Below are positions 40,764 to 54,200 of a stretch of DNA of 64,000 bases, piece after piece; position 1 is the first letter of the stretch, and the number at the start of each line of letters is the position of its first letter. This stretch comes from Corbicula japonica (Eukaryota; Mollusca; Bivalvia; Venerida; Cyrenidae). The stretch covers positions 10,096,396-10,160,395 of the forward strand of contig JAZAYU010000009.1 of assembly GCA_038501625.1 (NCBI GenBank), in the 5' to 3' direction. Under the pieces are notes generated by a model. It did no database searches. It was not told the DNA's origin and was given only the letters and a program-made list of their open reading frames with translations. The position numbers were made by a program, and so were the translations under genes.

Positions 40764-41610
40764 TTTCTTGTTTCATTATGGTAAATTTTGTTCATATTCA
40801 TGCTCGTTGTTGAAGTTGATTAGAATTGTTAAATAAAATTTTCATTTTAATGGTATAATGAATGTGTCCCAAGTGTAACAATTTCTGTGGCTGTAATAAT
40901 AACTCATATTTTATAAAACATTGTTTAAACATGTTTTAAATAGTTTGTATGTTATGTACATTCTGTTCCAATACAGAAATAGCAAAACACAGTCTTACAT
41001 AATTTTTGTGTAACATATGTTCAATTTAAAACATTGCAGTTAAAATTATTTATAATTTATTATTTATGTTAAGTTTCTCGCAAATTTATTATCTATAAAA
41101 AACCAAAATAATTCCATGAAAGTAAATTTATTTGTATTTTATAAGACAAACATGGAATATATTATAATACCATGTTTTAAATGTCTTTATACAGTATACA
41201 TAAATAAATATGTCCAGAGTGTAACAGTAACAGTGAAAAATATATCAGTTTTTATGGGATTAACAAGTCGCCTAAAGTTACTTTAAAACTTTAAAAAATT
41301 GGTATAGTTTCTCATAAACAGATTTTACCCCCTTTGTCACGCTTTGTCTTCATTATTTTGAAACCCACCCTTATCCAAGTTTGTTTCGACCCATGTTAGA
41401 TCCTTTATGTACAAGTATAGTTTTGTGTTTTCAATTCCAAATGCCTGTAACTGTGAATAATTCTGACATTTTTCCATATTAAAAGTCCAGTAGTCTTGTT
41501 TTTAAATGTCCTACTATATCAAAGATGCCTTGTCAATATATGGAGTGTATTATTAGCCAGCTGGAGATCTTCATGAAACATCACCCTTAGCTCAAAACCA
41601 TGTAACTATA

Positions 41611-41853
41611 TAACCCTTTACTCCGTATAATATGCATTTTATTGCATGTGTGAACAGTAGATCCAGACCAATGGACACATCCATGCCATCTAATCAGGAT
41701 CTGCTCTGTTTGCAAAATGGTCACAAATAACCTATAAATCAATCAACAAGCAAACAGTGTAGATCTTGATCGGACAGCACAGATATACTGGCTGATCTGG
41801 ATCTACTCTGTTCACCCTTTGCAATAAAAGTATTACCTACAGAAGAAAGTGTT
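41611..41853 (+). mobile_element. Family M MITE
   Basis: Starts TAACCCTTTACTCCGTATAA and ends CAGAAGAAAGTGTT, with the central GGTCACAAATAACC spacer. It is moderately diverged and lies about 400 bp beyond the 3' end of CCDC96. Confidence 0.75.
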
Positions 41854-42004
41854 GTGGAAATATTAATACTGTTAGATGTTTACCCCTTTTGAAAATACTT
41901 ATTGTGTTTGCTTATTTGTTAGATTCATCACAAACATACCAATAATAATGCTAGTTGATCTCTACATAATCAAACAATCTAAATATGATTTTAATATACA
42001 TGTA

Positions 42005-42019
42005 TTTATTTCATTTATT
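42005..42019 (-). terminator. Candidate CCDC96 polyadenylation signals
   Basis: Two overlapping TTTATT-containing sites on plus (AATAAA on minus) lie at 42005-42010 and 42014-42019. This is about 240-255 nt beyond the CCDC96 stop codon, a reasonable 3' UTR length. Confidence 0.4.
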
Positions 42020-42259
42020 TTATCACAGACAATGTGCATTATTTACATTAACAAAACTTAAATGCTGAATAAATAACTGAAAGTTAAACTTCAACCTTGC
42101 ATGAGAAAAACATGCCTGGTTGGAAAATTTAAAATTGTTATAAATTTATATTTATGTATTCCTATAAATCACAAAGGTAGCAGTTATAAAATTTCAACCG
42201 ATGTTTACACTATCACTAAAAGTTGAATAATGTTATCATGCAAAGAAAAAGTCACATTT

Positions 42260-45200
42260 TTAGGCCCGCCCGCTTCGGGCCTGCTCAATTTTCCTTCTCA
42301 CTTGGTTACAATGGAGTGTCAGTTCTGCATGCTGAACTTTGAGAGTTTCAAGTTTATGTCGTAAATCATCGCCTTCATCTTTACGCTCTTCAAAGTCTCT
42401 CAGTAAAGATTCATTTCCTAAAAGTCCACAATTTTGTCTTAACCGCTGGTTGTCTATACGAAGAGCATCTCGGGCCTGCTTTGTTCTTGATAAAATGTCT
42501 CTTTTCTAGAAAAACAATAAAAATGCTCACTTTAAGCTGTGAAAAACAAAATCTAAAATATGAATATAATTTATAAACTTTTGAAAACTCAATACAATTT
42601 AAATAACTGCCATCCTCTCCAGGAAAAAAAGAAATAAAAAAGCATGCAACTAGCAGATTATCCTAAGTGAATTATTTTACTTGGTTACTTTCACTTGCTT
42701 TTCATTCTGATGAAGGCCATAAGGCCAAAATGTTAACAAACAAGTGAAATGTACTGTCAGAGATATTTATTAAAATCACTTATTATTTAAAAAATCATTA
42801 AGGAAAACAGTAACATCCGAAAATAAGTTACAACTGTCTAGATTTTCAACCCCATTCATTGTTAATAACCGCAAATGAGCATTCCAACTTTAGTAAAAGA
42901 ATTTATGTTCCTGGGCATAGAATCCCATGATTTTTAGTACAACAATATTTGTGTGGGTTCTTAAAAATCACTGTTTTCAACATTCTGAAATCCCATTTAT
43001 GAACATCCCTGTATGGTTTTTTTTCTATATATGTGGTGAGATATGCCCATAAAATACCCCAAGTAAGTTCATCTACCCCTTGAATACATGTATTAATGAA
43101 GTCACAGAAACTTAAGGTATATGGCAACCTCAGTGCCCAAGGTTATAAAACTGAGCTTGGGTACCAGTCTCAAATCTCAAGCATCTGATTGGCTGAAATG
43201 GCAACTGGTCGCCATTTCAGCCTATCAGATGCTTGAGATTTGAGACTGGTACCCATGCTCAGTTTTATAACCTTAAGCCCAGATATCAGCTCTTGGATGG
43301 TAACCTATCTGGGCCTGGGTAAAGCTTAGCTCGAATGCAAGTAAACTTTAGATAGTTTAGTAAAATCTGCTAGTTACCTGTCCAACCTCGGATTCAACCT
43401 CTCGGAGGTTCCGTTTCTGCACTTGATTCTCTGCCTGAACATACTGCAGCTTCTCCTTCAGGTGGGTCAACACCTGCACTGTGCTGGTAATCTTCTTTCT
43501 TAACTTCAACAGTTCCTGTACAAAATAGGAGATTTCTGATAGTTAATATAATAAATCTTTGAAAATAAAAGTTCATTTAGAAATGATGACATTTACATGC
43601 CTTCATCAAATTATTCCAGGGTAAGACTTGTATGGAGTATAAAAAGTATCAGAAAGTGCCAATTGGCCTTAGTGATTACCCTAGTATTTTGTCCAATCAC
43701 AAAACTGGAAATTCAAACTTTCATCTGTTTATTCCAAATACTTTTTTTAAAGTCATTTCAATACAGTCATTTATAGTAAATACTATCACATCTCAGCACA
43801 AGTGTATGGTAAACACTAGATCAGTTAAAGGCAGAACAGAGCTATTTATACAAGACAAAAAACTTGGTCACTTAGAAACCCCAGTTGCTTGATATCCCTT
43901 TTTATATTGAATTAACTGTTCTATTAAGCCTCTAACTAATTTTTAGTCACTATATATCCTGACAAAAACAAACGAGTTTGGAATGTCACAGTCCACTTAT
44001 GCTGTTTTCCATTTATATATTTTTACATGAGTGAACAGTGTAGATCCAGATCAGCTGGCACATCTGTACTGTCTGACCAGGATCTACAGATTGCTTTTTT
44101 GGCCATAAATAACATAAGGAATGTGCTTGCTGATCTGGATCTACACTGTTTGTCCATGGAAACAGCCATATCCCATGGGGTAAAGGCCTTAGTACAAAAA
44201 ACTGTACCATAAGTATTACAGTATGTTATTGGTATAAGAGGTTTCATGTCGGGGATAAGTTACCTCATTTCTTTCCTCAATCTTCTCATTATATGTCTGG
44301 TTCTCAATCTTCAACTGCTCAAAATCTATCAAGTGAAGGCCCTCTGCTAACTCCTCCTACAGTAACAAACAAAATACATGATACTGTTAGTCTGTTGCAT
44401 TTTTATCAGAATCAGTTATGTATGTTGCAAGCTCTTACAAGACTGAATTTTTAGGATAGCTACTTAAGTTTAATACTGTGTAAAGTTGTTTTTTTTTACT
44501 ATTAATTTTAACTGGAAATGTATTATCTGTACTAAAACATTGGTTTAACAAAACCAAATGATAGTTTCATTGATGAATACCTGGACACATTATACAAAAC
44601 TGGCTATGGTTTACAAGGTGACAGTAAAAGAGACACGTTTTACATGTAAGAAACAAGGAGACTTCGAATGCTTGTACTGACCTTGGATTTAAGTTGATGC
44701 TCCTTCTTTTTCAGTTTATTTTTCAGTTTGATATTTTCCAGTCTAACATTAATCACCTCCCCTTCTTTTCTTGCTTCACCAGACAAGTACTGCTCTATAT
44801 CCTGTCAAGGTGAGAAAAAAACTTTTAAAAACTGTTAAAGTGATAAACCCTTTCCTCCACAGACACACCTTTATTGCGTGGGCGAACAGTGTAGATCAAG
44901 ATCAGCTGGCACCTCCATGCCGTCTGATCAGGATCTGCACTGTTCGCTTTTAGTTACGTTAATTCTGACCAAAATGCGACCAGTGCAGATCCTAATCAGA
45001 CGGCACAGATGTGCACACTGGTTGCACATGTGTAAATATGTGTATATATGGAGAAAGAGTTAGAAAGGTTTTATCACATGGGCAAACAGAGTAGTTCCAG
45101 TTCAACTGGGATATCTGGGCCTTCTGTTTTAGATCTACTAGTACACTGATGGCCTCTTGATCAGAAATAACGTAAAGAATCAAAACACAAACGTGTTGAT

Positions 45201-48200
45201 CCTGATTAGATGGCACAGATGTGCTGGCTGATCTGTATCTAAAATGTCTGCCTATGGAAACAGCCATAACTCATGGTGTAAGGGTTAGGAAGTACCTGGT
45301 AACATCAATAGTTTAGGATGTCAATAGTAATATAAATCAAGTTTAAAATATTTTAAAATAAACAAAATGTGGCAAATCTGTTTGAATCATTTAATAATAA
45401 TATTTATTATGGTAGGATAAACTATCTTGACTACAAGTTATTTAAGGAAAGTGGCAATAAATTTTCATTTCAACGGGAACAAAGTTGTTATATTCACTAT
45501 GATATCATTCTAGCTAGTAATAATCTTGTGGAATTCAGGAAGAAAACTCTCGAGAACATTTGTAATTAACAAGGAACTGGTTTTAGTGTGATAGCTATCA
45601 AGTCTATTATATCAAGGTTACACATATGTAAAGCTCTTTAACAAAGGTAAACCAATAATTAATTATCTGATTAAGTTTTCATACCTTGGGAGGTATAGAG
45701 CGGCCTGATCTACTATTTAGGGCATTCAGTGCCACTTGTTTCTTGAACTCCATGAATTTTTTCCTCTCTTCGTCAACTCGCTCCTTGCGCTCCTCACAGC
45801 GCGACTTGAGTTCCTGGATCTGAAGTTTGTAGTTGTCTCTCTCCTGCATGTCCTGTCTGCGCAAGTCCTCAAGCTGAGCTGCAATACATGCCAACAATGC
45901 ACTCATTAGGCAATTTTTCATTTAAATTCTGTCTTTTAAAAATTCAGATCAGGCTCTATAGATTTTATATCTATGCTGATAATGGGACAAACATCAGCCG
46001 TTCCCAATATGCAGATGTTCATAACATACACTAGCACTTGCAATTGGTAGCATATCTTATTGTATCTGCATGCCATCATATCTATCAGTATTGTACAGAT
46101 TGACTAGCCTATCATCCCAAACCTAGTTGACAAATGTTAAATCAGGGCTTCCACTAGTTTTGCAGATCAGGGAGAAGTTTTTTCATAATTTATCTGAATT
46201 ATGGAGAAGTTTGCAGTCTACAGCATTCTTTCCCTATATAGTCTATACAAAATGACTTCTCCCAATGCTCAAAGCAGGGAGAAGTCTGGTCACAATTGGG
46301 AGACTAGTTCTCCCAAGTCTCCTTCTAGTGAGAGCTCCGAAAATCTGTAAAGCAGCTTGTGTTTGTACTTTATATACAATTAGAATCTTTACCATACTGG
46401 TAAATATTTTTTTACTGAACTTTCAAGTTGGTAACTGTCATTATTGTTTACTACAATTTCTGGTTCAATCAATAAGTTAGAATTTCAAATATTCTGCACC
46501 TTTTATTTGTTAATTATATATACTTTAACCACTTCATTATGAAGCTATTCAACACTGAAAATAATATCATGTTTATAATATTTTAGAAACAACTAAATTT
46601 TAATTTCATGTATATAAAATGTAAAATATTCATAGCTACTGCAACTGAACAATGTAGTGTTTTAAACAAATTTACCCATGTATTTCAGATATCTCTGCTC
46701 CTGGTCTGTGACGTTCTTGTCATACTCTTGTCGACTTTCATCAGCCTTCTTCTTCCTGAAGAACTCAGCCAGTTTGTGCTGCAGCGTGTAGTTCTGTTGC
46801 TGCAGCTGTTCCCGCTCAGCTATAGCTTGCTGAAATATTAACCATACTCAATTAATTAATTTAAAGTCTTTAAATATAAAACTCAGGTTCAGGTCATATT
46901 CATTTAGAGCAATTATCACAACATAAGTTGTAGAGATTGTAGAGACCAATATCATTTTGTGCATGCATGCAGTCAGATCAGTCAACATTGGTGCTAGTGA
47001 ATAAATCTGTGTTAATCACTACTGAAATTAATCAATGAAGCAACTTTAAATTGAATAAAGTCAAGATTTCAGAGACACCTTTTATATAAATTGTGTGAAA
47101 ACATGAATTGTATAACCATTTACTCCAAATATACATGATTTATCATTTGTGCCATCTGATCTGGATCTGCACTGTTTGCTACTAGAAAAGAACTTTTCTT
47201 ATAATTTCTATAAGGGAAAATCCTGATCAGATGGCAGGGATGTGCCAGCTGATCTGGATCTACACTGTTTGCACATGAGATAAAAGCTGTACATATGGAA
47301 TTAAGGTAAAATAAGGTTGTGCGTGCACTTACATGATATCTCTCAATGAGCTCCTCGCGGTCAAACTCTGGCTCCTCTTCTTCCTCATCTTCTTCTTCCT
47401 CTTCAAATGTTGTTAACTGTTGTGCCTCTCTCTCATCTTGTGGGCTTCCTGGACGAGACCTCTCTGGAGTTCCAGGCTCCAGGATATCAGGTAAAGGCAC
47501 CGGGGTCTTTTCCACCGGACTCCCTTCGCGGGACAGCTTTTCACCAACCCCAACCGGGACAGGGCTCTCGGCACGCTCACCTTCGGCGAAAGTGTCACTC
47601 TGCAATGACATAGAGGAAATTATGGTCACTGAGCATTTAACTAAATAAATAAAAGAATATATTTGCAGGACTGTTTACCTTCAACAATACCTTGGTCGAA
47701 CAACCTTCAACAATACCTTGGTCGAACATTGTTCTTCCTTAGACCATATTACACATACGTTTGATTTACTGTTTTTATGCCCCCGCCATGAAATGGCGAC
47801 GAGCATTGAGAGTTGCTCCTGTCCGTCCGGGACAATAGGTAACTGTACATTTTCTTTGATGTCATTCATTCCGTAATGGGTTTATGTGGCTAGTTCGGCT
47901 TATGTGGCTAAAAAGATCAATGGGGAGAACAAAAGGATAGCCACTTAAGTACCGATTTGTAAGAACGTCCGTCCGTCCGTCCTTCCATCCGTCCGATATT
48001 CTCGTGAATGCAACTCCTCCTACACTACTGGTCGGAATTTAATGAAACTTGACCACAATGCTTGGCCTGATATGTAGTTGTGCATGAAGGTGGGGTTTCG
48101 CTCTTACCTGTTCCGTTCAGAAGTTATTGCCCTTTGATACTTCCATTTACATTAGTTTTAATAGGAGTATATCTCGTGAACGCAACTCCTCCTACACTAC

Positions 48201-51200
48201 TGGTCGGAATTTAATGAAACTTGACCACAATGCTTGGCCTGATATGTAGTTGTGCATGAAGGTGGGGTTTCGCTCTTACATGTTCCGTTCATAAGTTATT
48301 GCCCTTTGATACTTCCATTTACATTAGTTTTAATAGGAGTATATCTCGTGAACGCAACTCCTCCTACACTACTGGTGGGAATTTAATGAAACTTGACCAC
48401 AATGCTTGGCCTGATATGTTGTTGTGCATAAAATTGGGGTTTTGCTCTTACATGTTCTGTTCAGAAGTTATGGCCCTTTGATAATTCCATTTACATTAGT
48501 TTTAATAGGAATATATCTTGTGAACGCAACTCCTCCTACACCTCTGCTGGGAATTTGATGAAACTTGACCACAATGCTTGGCCTGATATGTTGTTGTGCA
48601 AAAAGGTGGGGTTTTGCTCTTACATGTTCTGTTCAGAAGTTATGGCCCTTTGATACTTCCATTTACATTAGTTTTAATATATCTTGTTTCTTATATTTTG
48701 TGCATTTTGCCCATAACTTAAAAACTACTTGAGATACTGCCTTGAAACTTGAAATATATTTTCACCATCAAAATCTACATCATAACCAACAAGACCCATA
48801 ACCATGCTTCCAATATTTTCAAATTATGCCCCTTTTTCACTTACATTTTGTGTTAAGAAAAATATACACTTTGCCCTTAACTTTGTTTGGAATGGAGGGA
48901 TTTCAAAATAACTTGGCACAAATGTTCACCATAACAAGGCGGTGTGTCGTGACTGTAGGTCCAAGGTCAAGGTCACTGTTACTAAAAATAGAATTTTCTT
49001 GCAAAATCCTGTCCGCTCTGTAACTTTGTTATTTCTTATTGGATTTTTAAATAACTTGGTATAATTGTTCACCATATCAAGACGGTATGTCACATACATG
49101 CCCAAGCCTTTAGGTCCAAGGTTAAGGTCACTGTTACTAAAAATAGAATTTTCTTGTCCGGGCTGTTACTTTGTTATGAATGGAGGGATTTCAAAATAAC
49201 TTGGCACAAATGTTCACCATGACAGGGCGATGTGTCACGTACCATGCCCATGCCTGTAGGTCAAAGGTCAAGGTCAGTGTTACTTAAAATAGAATTCTCT
49301 TGTCCGGGCTGTTACTTTGTTATGAATGGAGGGATTTCAAAATAACTTTGCACAAATGTTCACTATGACAAGGCAGTGTGTCAGCACAATACCCAAGCCT
49401 GAAGGTCCAAGGTCAAGGTCACTGTTACTAAAAATATAATTTTCTTGTCTGGGCTGTAACTTCATTATAAATGGAGGGATTTCAAAATAACTTGACACAA
49501 ATGTTCACCATGACAGGGCGGTGTATCGCGTACCATGCCCATGTCTGTAGGTCAAGGTCACTGTTACTAAAAATAGAATTCTCTTGTCCGGGCTGTAACT
49601 TTGTTAGGAATACATTGATTTCAAAATAACTTGACACAAATGTTCATCATGACAAGATGGTGTGTCCCGTACCATGCCCATGCCTAGGTCCAAGGTCAAG
49701 GTCACTGTTACTAAAATAGAATTTTCTTGTCAGGGTTGTAACTACATTAGGAATATAGTAATTTCAAAATAACTTGGCAGAAATGTTCAACATGACAAGG
49801 TGGTGAGTTGTGTACCATGTCCATACCTGTAGGTCCAAGGTCAAGGTCACTGTTACTAAAAATAGAATTTCCTTGTCCGGGCTATAACTTTGTTTTGAAT
49901 GGAGGGTTTTCAAAATAACTTGGCACAAATGTTCACTATGACAAGGCGGTGTGTTGCGTACATTACCCATGCCTGTAAGTCTAAGGTCAAGGTCACAGTT
50001 ACTAAAACTTGAATTTACTTGTTCGGGCTATAACTTCTTTATGAATGAAGGGATTTCAAAATAACTTGGCACAAATGTTCACTATGACATTGCATTTCAT
50101 TACCACCAACTTCTTCACAGACATTTCCGTAATGAGAAGACAACAGTGCCACAAATACAAATAATTTACTTGATCATCAAGTTTATGCATATTCTTATAA
50201 TTACTCGAACATCACTGTCTTTGAAATGCTATTATTCCCATCATTGCACTTTAGTATCTGGAAACGATGCATAGCGGGGGCATCCGTGTCCTATGGACAC
50301 ATTTCTAGTTGTTAATTGGAACTCCATTTAATCTACTGTCTAAAAATGTTGCATGCATCATTTTGAAACAAACTAAGAGAGTACAATCTTGACCAATAAA
50401 GATTTTCGTCACTTATAAATGCCAAAACTTGATATGACTATATAAATTTGTGTAACTCATTATAAATAAAAAAGGTTATAAAATAGTTTTGCATACAAGT
50501 GACATCAAACTTACCTGTGGCACAGGAGACTTGGAGACTCCTTCTTCTCCCTCAGGTGGAACTTCTTCTCCCTCGGCTGGTTTTTCCCGCTCCTCTCCCT
50601 CCTTTGTCTGACCCTCACCTTCCCCCTCAACAGGAACAGCCTCGCCCTCTTCTTCTTCTTTCTTCTCCTGATCTTCACCTCCTTCACCTGTATTATAACA
50701 AAATTCATTAATATTGTGCTTTAGAGGAAGCATCAACAGTTACTGAATAATGCAAAGCTATCAATGTGAAAAACTGGCACACCTACCTGCACTTTACCTA
50801 GTGCTAATTAATACATCAAAAGATATCTCATTAAATGATGATTTTCAGCAGTAAAATGCATATTTTGTTTTATCCCCTATTGTTTTAGGCAACATCTCCG
50901 AAAACCCCTTGCCCTCCCTGCTGAAATGCATACATGTGCATACGATGTAAACATTGCACCCAGTAATTGGCGAACTACCAAAAAACTGATACACTTATAT
51001 AAAAACTGTGTCAATAGCTGTTTTTCTGATATTTCAGCTTCACAAATACAACATAAAACAATGAGAATTATGAAAGAATTTTAAAATCAATGTGGTTAGA
51101 ATAGGGGAAAATATAAAAATGATATATAGTATATACAATTCATATATTCACATGGAACAATCATTCAAAAATTTACTATTCTAAAATCATTCATCCAAAC

Positions 51201-54200
51201 ATTAATAGGACACTGAACTGGGATTCTCATATTATTTAAAAAAAAAAAATTAAAACCTTGAGTTTACATTCTACCTTTTCCTGCCTTTTAATGAACCTGT
51301 AAGAATTACACTACATGAATTAGCTGCTATCTGCTTCATGTATGTAATTTCAAAATACAAACCTTGTTCTGCAGGAGCTCCCTCCTCTGCTGGCGGTTCT
51401 TCTCCATCTACAGCTGTCTCCCCTTCCACCTTCTGCTCTTCCCCTTCCTGTCCTGGTTGTTGCTCCTCTCCTTCTGTAGCTTCTGCAGGCTGTTCTCCAT
51501 CTGCAGGTTGTTCATCGACTACTTCCTGTTCAGCTCCACCATCAGTTTCCCCTGTTGGAGGAGCTTCCTCTACTTCTGCTGTGTCAACTAAATATAGTCA
51601 AGAAATATATGATTTATAAGACTTTGGAACAACTGCATTTATATTTGGTTTATAGCTCATTAAAGATGATATCAGAATTAATAAAGACATCAGTGGAACC
51701 ATTTAATGCTTCCCTGGTTATTGCGGGGACACAGGAATGATTCTTAAATAATAAAATATAGAGCTAAATTAAAGGCACATATTAACTCTGTAAACACAAA
51801 CTGTCACTTGATGCCTTAATACCATTGCGCAACTCTATTACTAAGTTTCGCTTTTTATGCAAGTGGTTGCTGATAAATAGTGCAGGTAGGAAAGGTGCTT
51901 CAATGGATGAGCATGACCAAACTTCTATAACTGCAGAAACAAGCCAATAATACTGGAGAATCTTCACAAAAATTTCAACTGAATACAACAGAAGGTTGCT
52001 AAAAAGTGTAGACAATTATGGTGCTATTTTATACTAAAAAAATTCAAAGGGCCATAGTTCTGCCAAAAATGCTCATGCCAAAACAGTTTAATAATAATAA
52101 TATAAAAATATGCACATATCCCCTTATAGTGAAGCTTCCAATAAAATGTCATGAAATTAAATTCCAAATGTTATGGGACTTTTTATGTCAGGGCTTTTTT
52201 TTCTTCTTTAGTAGGGGCCATTTAATAAATTAAATAATTTATGGGCACCTTTCCCTCAGAAAATTTCTTTAAAATCATGCAGTTTTCCCCCAAAAGTAAC
52301 TTTACATCAGTTTTTTTCATTCCCCTTCAGCGAAAAAATCACGCTATTTTCCCCAAAATTATAGGGCATGGGCCCCTTCCCATGGCAGTGAAAAAAGCCC
52401 TGTATGTGTACAGTGTCACAAGGTCATTAGCTAAACATCAGCTGCAATTATAATAATGGCATTTTCTGGATACAAACAATTTTTAAACTTAAAACTCTTG
52501 ATACCTCTTATAGTTAAACAAGTATGCTAATTGTAGTCATGTGGCAAATTAACGTATATGGTAAACTTGTGATTTCAACTTGAAAATTCAAGAACAGTAA
52601 TTAATACATTACAATCAATCATCAAATAAGCAATTCTGTTGTTTGTCAAGTGTTGCCTAAAATATAGAATCCTCTAAATGTCAATGATCAGATGGATTCA
52701 GCATGTTTTGCACAAACCATTTTAAGATTTAGCCTGGGATGCAAAACATTAAAAAGTGTAAATTTACATGGAGTGGCTTCGCTTTTGGAAGAATTTTTGT
52801 ATTTTAGATGTTACCATTGACATTTTTTACTGAATGAGAGATATTGAGATTTTAATATAAATTTGTCATAGGAAAATGGGATAGGGATTTAATATATCAG
52901 GATTATCATGGATCCCACAAAGATATCATGCATGAGACCTCTTTCAGGGATACTGGTAGAACTAATCAGTAATCCATTTTATAAAGTCGACTGGACACCA
53001 AGAAACCAAACATATCGATACAGTATATATGGTTAATGGACCGGATTACTGACTGCTTAAACAAATAAAATTTTATTCTGACGATTCATATTTATTTCTT
53101 TTAGTTTAAAATCTATGTAAATAAATATACCTGCAGGTTCTTCAGTTTGCTCAGCTGGAGCCTCCTGAGGCGTCTCCTCTGGTGCAGCTTCAGGTGTGGG
53201 AGCTTTCTCTTCGGCTTCTGCCTGATCCTGGGGCTCTGCCTCTGGGGCTGGCACCTCTTCTGTTGTTGGATTGTTACCCTAAAAATAACATAAGTAAGAT
53301 TTGTAAGTCTTATTTTGGAGCATTTTTGCTAAGCATCATTCAAATTTTTTCTTAAAATATTATCTAGTTTATGATTAGATCACAAAATGAAACTAACTTA
53401 CTTCAGTCACTTGCAGGCTGTCTAAACCTTCTTCATTACAAATCCGGAGATCCGGAGATTTTTTCTGAATATGTTAATGATGACGATGATGATGTTGTTG
53501 TTGATCTGTTAACTATGATTGTGACTGAACTGTTTTTGACAATATCAGAATGGACATGCAATGAAAATAGATGATGGTAGGTGTAACATCGAGGCCCTGA
53601 ATTAATTTATGACACATGGTTATTGTATAGTTGTGCCAGAGGCACTGAGGCAGCATGTCACTGACCATGTTCTCATTCCCAGGAAACATTTGACGTCGAA
53701 AAGACGTTGGATTGACGTCAGACCCCGACGTCGGATCAACGTTGGATTTTGGTTGGAAATGAAAGTTTTTTAGATGTCATTTCCCCGACGTCGGATTGAC
53801 GTCGAGTTCCGACCAAAATCCAACCAAATTCGGACCAGAATCCGACCGAAATCCGACCAAAATCGAACCTCTTCCCTCTTCCTTTTATTACTATCAGTAT
53901 ATTAACACTTTAAAAATACCATCAAGGTGTTTTTTAATACATCTCTAAACCTCTCTTATAAAAGTTATGTGTTTCATGAGCTCTGTATCATAAGAATAGT
54001 TCAGTAGCGAGACTTTCTGGGACGAAACGTATTTCATGAAACCAACTCCATGTGTCTTTAACATCGGTGGGCATGAATCTCAACCAGATTTAAGCAAAAA
54101 CTAGAATTTAACATCAAACTACGAATACGAAAAAAGCATACTTGCTAAATCCTTCTTCTCTGGCAAATATAAAATAATCTTTTCCCCTTTTGTGTTTGTT

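Larger units (their letters stand above)
33712..41369. repeat. Nested inverted-repeat region
   Basis: GGGTGGGTTTCAAAATAATG at 33712 recurs in reverse complement ending at 41369 (26 bp shared). Inside, 33738-33870 is repeated in inverted, diverged form at about 36897-37020. A 91-bp perfect inverted repeat joins 40039-40129 with 41151-41241. The motif TGTCCCGAGTGTAACA or close variants occurs at about 33893, 36250, 36420, 36774 (minus), 40063 (minus), 40865 and 41212. Three tandem-array elements (33945-35923, 37152-39492, 40137-40763) have inserted inside. No ORF over 75 codons exists here. I do not recognise the founding element. Confidence 0.65.

Noticed and set aside
47346..47648. Plus-strand Ser-rich 100-codon frame
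   Set aside because: It is the antisense of CCDC96 exon 5, whose Glu/Asp run reads as Ser on the other strand.
50499..51619. Plus-strand Ser/Leu/Pro-rich frames at 50499-50711 and 51338-51619
   Set aside because: They are antisense shadows of CCDC96 exons 4 and 3; the minus-strand frames have matching splice sites and phases.
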